DNA from: Rapana venosa
Taxonomy: Eukaryota > Mollusca > Gastropoda > Neogastropoda > Muricidae
Direction: 5' to 3'
DNA length: 64,000 nucleotides
NCBI GenBank assembly: GCA_028751875.1
Contig: CM054154.1
Coordinates: 55,063,085 to 55,127,084, forward strand
The notes beneath the pieces are model-generated. The model had not been told where the DNA came from, did not search any database, and was given only the letters and a program-made list of their open reading frames with translations. This document shows, piece after piece, positions 61,854-64,000 of the stretch; the first letter of the stretch is position 1; each line of letters opens with the position of its first letter. Position numbers and translations under genes: made by a program.

Positions 61854-63470
61854 AAAACCGAAATAAGTCACACATCTACTGAAAAAGCACGCCCCCGATC
61901 CCAACATTCTGAAGAATTTTAGACCTGTCTCAAACTTACCCTTTGTCTCTAAAGTACTAGTAAAAATTGTTCTCAAACAGCTCAACAGTCACCTTTATTC
62001 CAATGATCTCCTTCCCCCTTTTCAATCCGCCTATCGCCCCAACCACAGCACCGAAACCACCCTAGTCCACACTTTGGATTCACTTCTACTTGCTTCTGAT
62101 GCAGGAAAAATATCCCTCCTCACTCTTCTTGACTTATCTGCAGCCTTTTATACTATAGATCACTCAATTCTTCTTTCTCGCCTCCAAACTACGTTTGGTA
62201 TTAATGGCACAGCCCTCACCTGGTTTACTTCATACCTCACAGACCGATTTCAGAAAGTTATTGTAAACAAAATTCAATAAAAACCTGCCAAACTGGAATG
62301 TGGAGTCCCGCAGGGATCAGTCCTGGGCCCTGTTCTCTTTACTCTCTACACTGCTCCACTCTCACATATAATAAATAACCACCATATTGATCATCACTTC
62401 TATGCCGATGATACTCAGCTTCAGTGCAGTGATACTGTTGAAAACTTGCCTTCCCTCCTGACAAATATGTCCTACTGTCTTCAAGACATTCAAAACTGGA
62501 TGAACCAAAACAAGTTACAACTTAATGCCGATAAAACTGGAGCCATGCTCATAGGGACCCAACATAAACTTTCCTCTATCACAAAAACTTCATTAGAATT
62601 CGGAAATACGTCAGTTCCTTTGTCCAACTCTGTGAAGTATTTAGAAGTAGTTCTTGACAACACACTCTCTATGAATAAATTCATTACCCAGACCTGCCAG
62701 TCTTGCTACATTTAATTACGGCGCATAAGCGCGATTCGCAAGTATCTGTCCACTGATGCAACTTCCAAGCTTGTCACATCTCTCATTCTCTCACGTTTAG
62801 ACTACTGTAGTTCTCTTTTGGAGGGCCTACCAGCATCATCTATCCACTCTCTTCAAGGCATACAAAACTCTGCAGCTCGACTGGTCCTAAGAAAGAAAAA
62901 ATCTGAACACATCACTCCTCCTCTGCGATCTCTTCTCTGGCTGCCTGTCTCACAAAGACTGGAGTATAAGATCAATACCCTCTATTTCAAATGTCTCCAC
63001 AAATCTGCACCCTCTTATCTCTGTAACTGTCTTCACCTGTACACTCCATCCCGTTCCCTTCGTTCAGCCGCAGATACTTTGTGCTTTGAACACCCAGATT
63101 CAAACAAACCACTGTTGGCCGTTGCTCTTTCTCTGTTTCTGGTCCATCCACCTGGAATGACCTCCCTATTTCACTTCGCCAAAAGCCTTCACCTGATGCC
63201 TTCAAATCCAGCCTCAAAACACACTTATTTCCTACCTGAGACTTTTCCCCTCATATCTGTCCCTAATTTTCAACAGCATCCTTCACCTCCTGACTGTGTT
63301 CGCGCGCGCGCGCGCGCGCGAGCGCGTGTGTGTGTGTTGTTGTTCATTATGTTTAAGGAGAGTTGCATGCGTGTAAATGATTTGAGTGCAAGCGATTCGA
63401 TTTGTTTGTTTTTTTACAAGATTCAGCGCTATATAAATTCCATATATTATTATCATTATTATTGATATTG
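61854..63470 (+). mobile_element. L2-like LINE, 5'-truncated, directly after the previous copy
   Basis: It begins immediately after the ATT tail of the preceding LINE, in RT (DPNILKNFRPVSNLPFVSKV, FQSAYRPNHSTETTLVHTLD, LLDLSAAFYTIDHSILLSRL). It has a stop at 62278-62280, then KLECGVPQGSVLGPVLFTLY and HHFYADDTQLQ. C-terminal blocks follow to about 63110, where a shift breaks the end (CFEHPDSNKPL). The 3' UTR carries CG/TG at 63299-63338 and the tail AAGATTCAGCGCTATATAAA, TTCCATATATTATTATC at 63418-63464. Confidence 0.9.
63299..63338. repeat. (CG)n/(TG)n in the L2-like 3' UTR
   Basis: CG dinucleotides replace the TG tract found in sister copies. Confidence 0.9.
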
Positions 63471-63773
63471 GCACTGACCTCCTTCCCCTACTAATCCTTC
63501 ACGTGTGCAGATCGCCTTGTGCTCGTGTTGAAAACCTATCCATTTGTTGTGCCAGAGAGGGCCAGAAATGGCTGGGGTATGGACCGTATAAACATACCCA
63601 GGTTGCAATCTGCAGGATTTTGAAATCTGATAGTAAAGTTCGCTAGCCGGTTAGGAAGATGATTTTCAACAGAAAGGAGTGTCTGTTTTTATGTGTAGAC
63701 TGTTAAAGATGCGTATTTTAAAATCTCCAAGTCTGCACACACAAGTCTCCAAGTCTGCACACACACCACACAC

Positions 63774-63831
<58 letters not shown>

Positions 63832-64000
63832 CACCACACACACACACAACACACACCTCATCAGTGCTGCAGATACAGAAATAAAAATTAAACGCCTTCA
63901 ACATCATGTTGTTAGAGAATTTCGTAATTTTCTGGCTGAGAGGAAATTCGGTCCCTTTCTCTGACTAGACTCGATTTTAAAAAATAAAAATAAAAGAAAA
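63471..64000. other. No gene recognised; CA tract
   Basis: (CA)n at 63757-63862, preceded by a direct repeat of AAGTCTCCAAGTCTGCACAC-type sequence at 63730-63765. A short frame after it (ISAADTEIKIKRLQHHVVRE, FRNFLAERKFGPFL, stop near 63962) could be an exon or element fragment, but nothing supports it. Confidence 0.4.

Overview
This 64 kb window reads as animal (metazoan) nuclear DNA, most likely from a mollusc and probably a gastropod. It has no bacterial gene layout, very dense simple-sequence repeats, tRNA-headed SINEs with central domains of the kind known from mollusc genomes, and many non-LTR retrotransposon pieces. The species call is inference. Nearly every long open frame in it is either transposon protein or the translation of a microsatellite.

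The only host gene I can support lies on the + strand. Its exons are at about 20478-20641, 23917-24028, 49082-49238 and 49750-49868 (stop at 49866-49868), with a possible alternative terminal exon at 47017-47180. The exons encode an acidic, then proline-rich tail with a class II SH3-ligand pattern and an NPTY motif, as in the cytoplasmic end of a membrane receptor. Its identity is unknown. One intron of about 25 kb holds most of the transposon nest.

Layout. 0-5 kb: an RT fragment at the left edge, microsatellites, a decayed pseudogene of a cysteine-rich repeat-family protein (1840-2960), a SINE and a deleted L2-like LINE. 5-8.7 kb: non-LTR copy A, split by a 867-bp composite SINE with a 16-bp target-site duplication (TSD). 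8.7-10.5 kb: GATA arrays. 10.6-16.5 kb: non-LTR copy B, nearly full length (ORF1, endonuclease, RT, C-terminal zinc finger) but broken. 16.5-20 kb: an L2-like 3' end, a GAT-rich tract and a second composite SINE. 20-26.6 kb: host exons, SINEs and degenerate repeats. 26.7-30.2 kb: an RTE element holding a second, internally deleted RTE in opposite orientation with a clear TSD. 31.0-33.0 kb: a CR1-like LINE on the - strand. 33.0-38.5 kb: a Ty3-like LTR element on the - strand, with a 1.8-kb 5' LTR, gag, protease, pol lost, and two L2-like insertions. 38.5-47 kb: a - strand LINE with 2A-like peptide, endonuclease, RT and RNase H, invaded by an L2-like LINE, a SINE and an RTE with a 5' inversion. 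47-49.9 kb: last host exons. 50-51.6 kb: a composite SINE carrying an L2-like 3' end. 52-57 kb: mostly microsatellites. 57.2-63.5 kb: two L2-like LINEs in tandem.

The RT proteins act in copying their own element families. The SINEs and truncated tails are passive copies, probably moved by partner LINE machinery. No ORF set here is an intact autonomous element. The longest open pieces are C-terminal RT halves at 31544-32755, 33529-34596 and 44621-45785.
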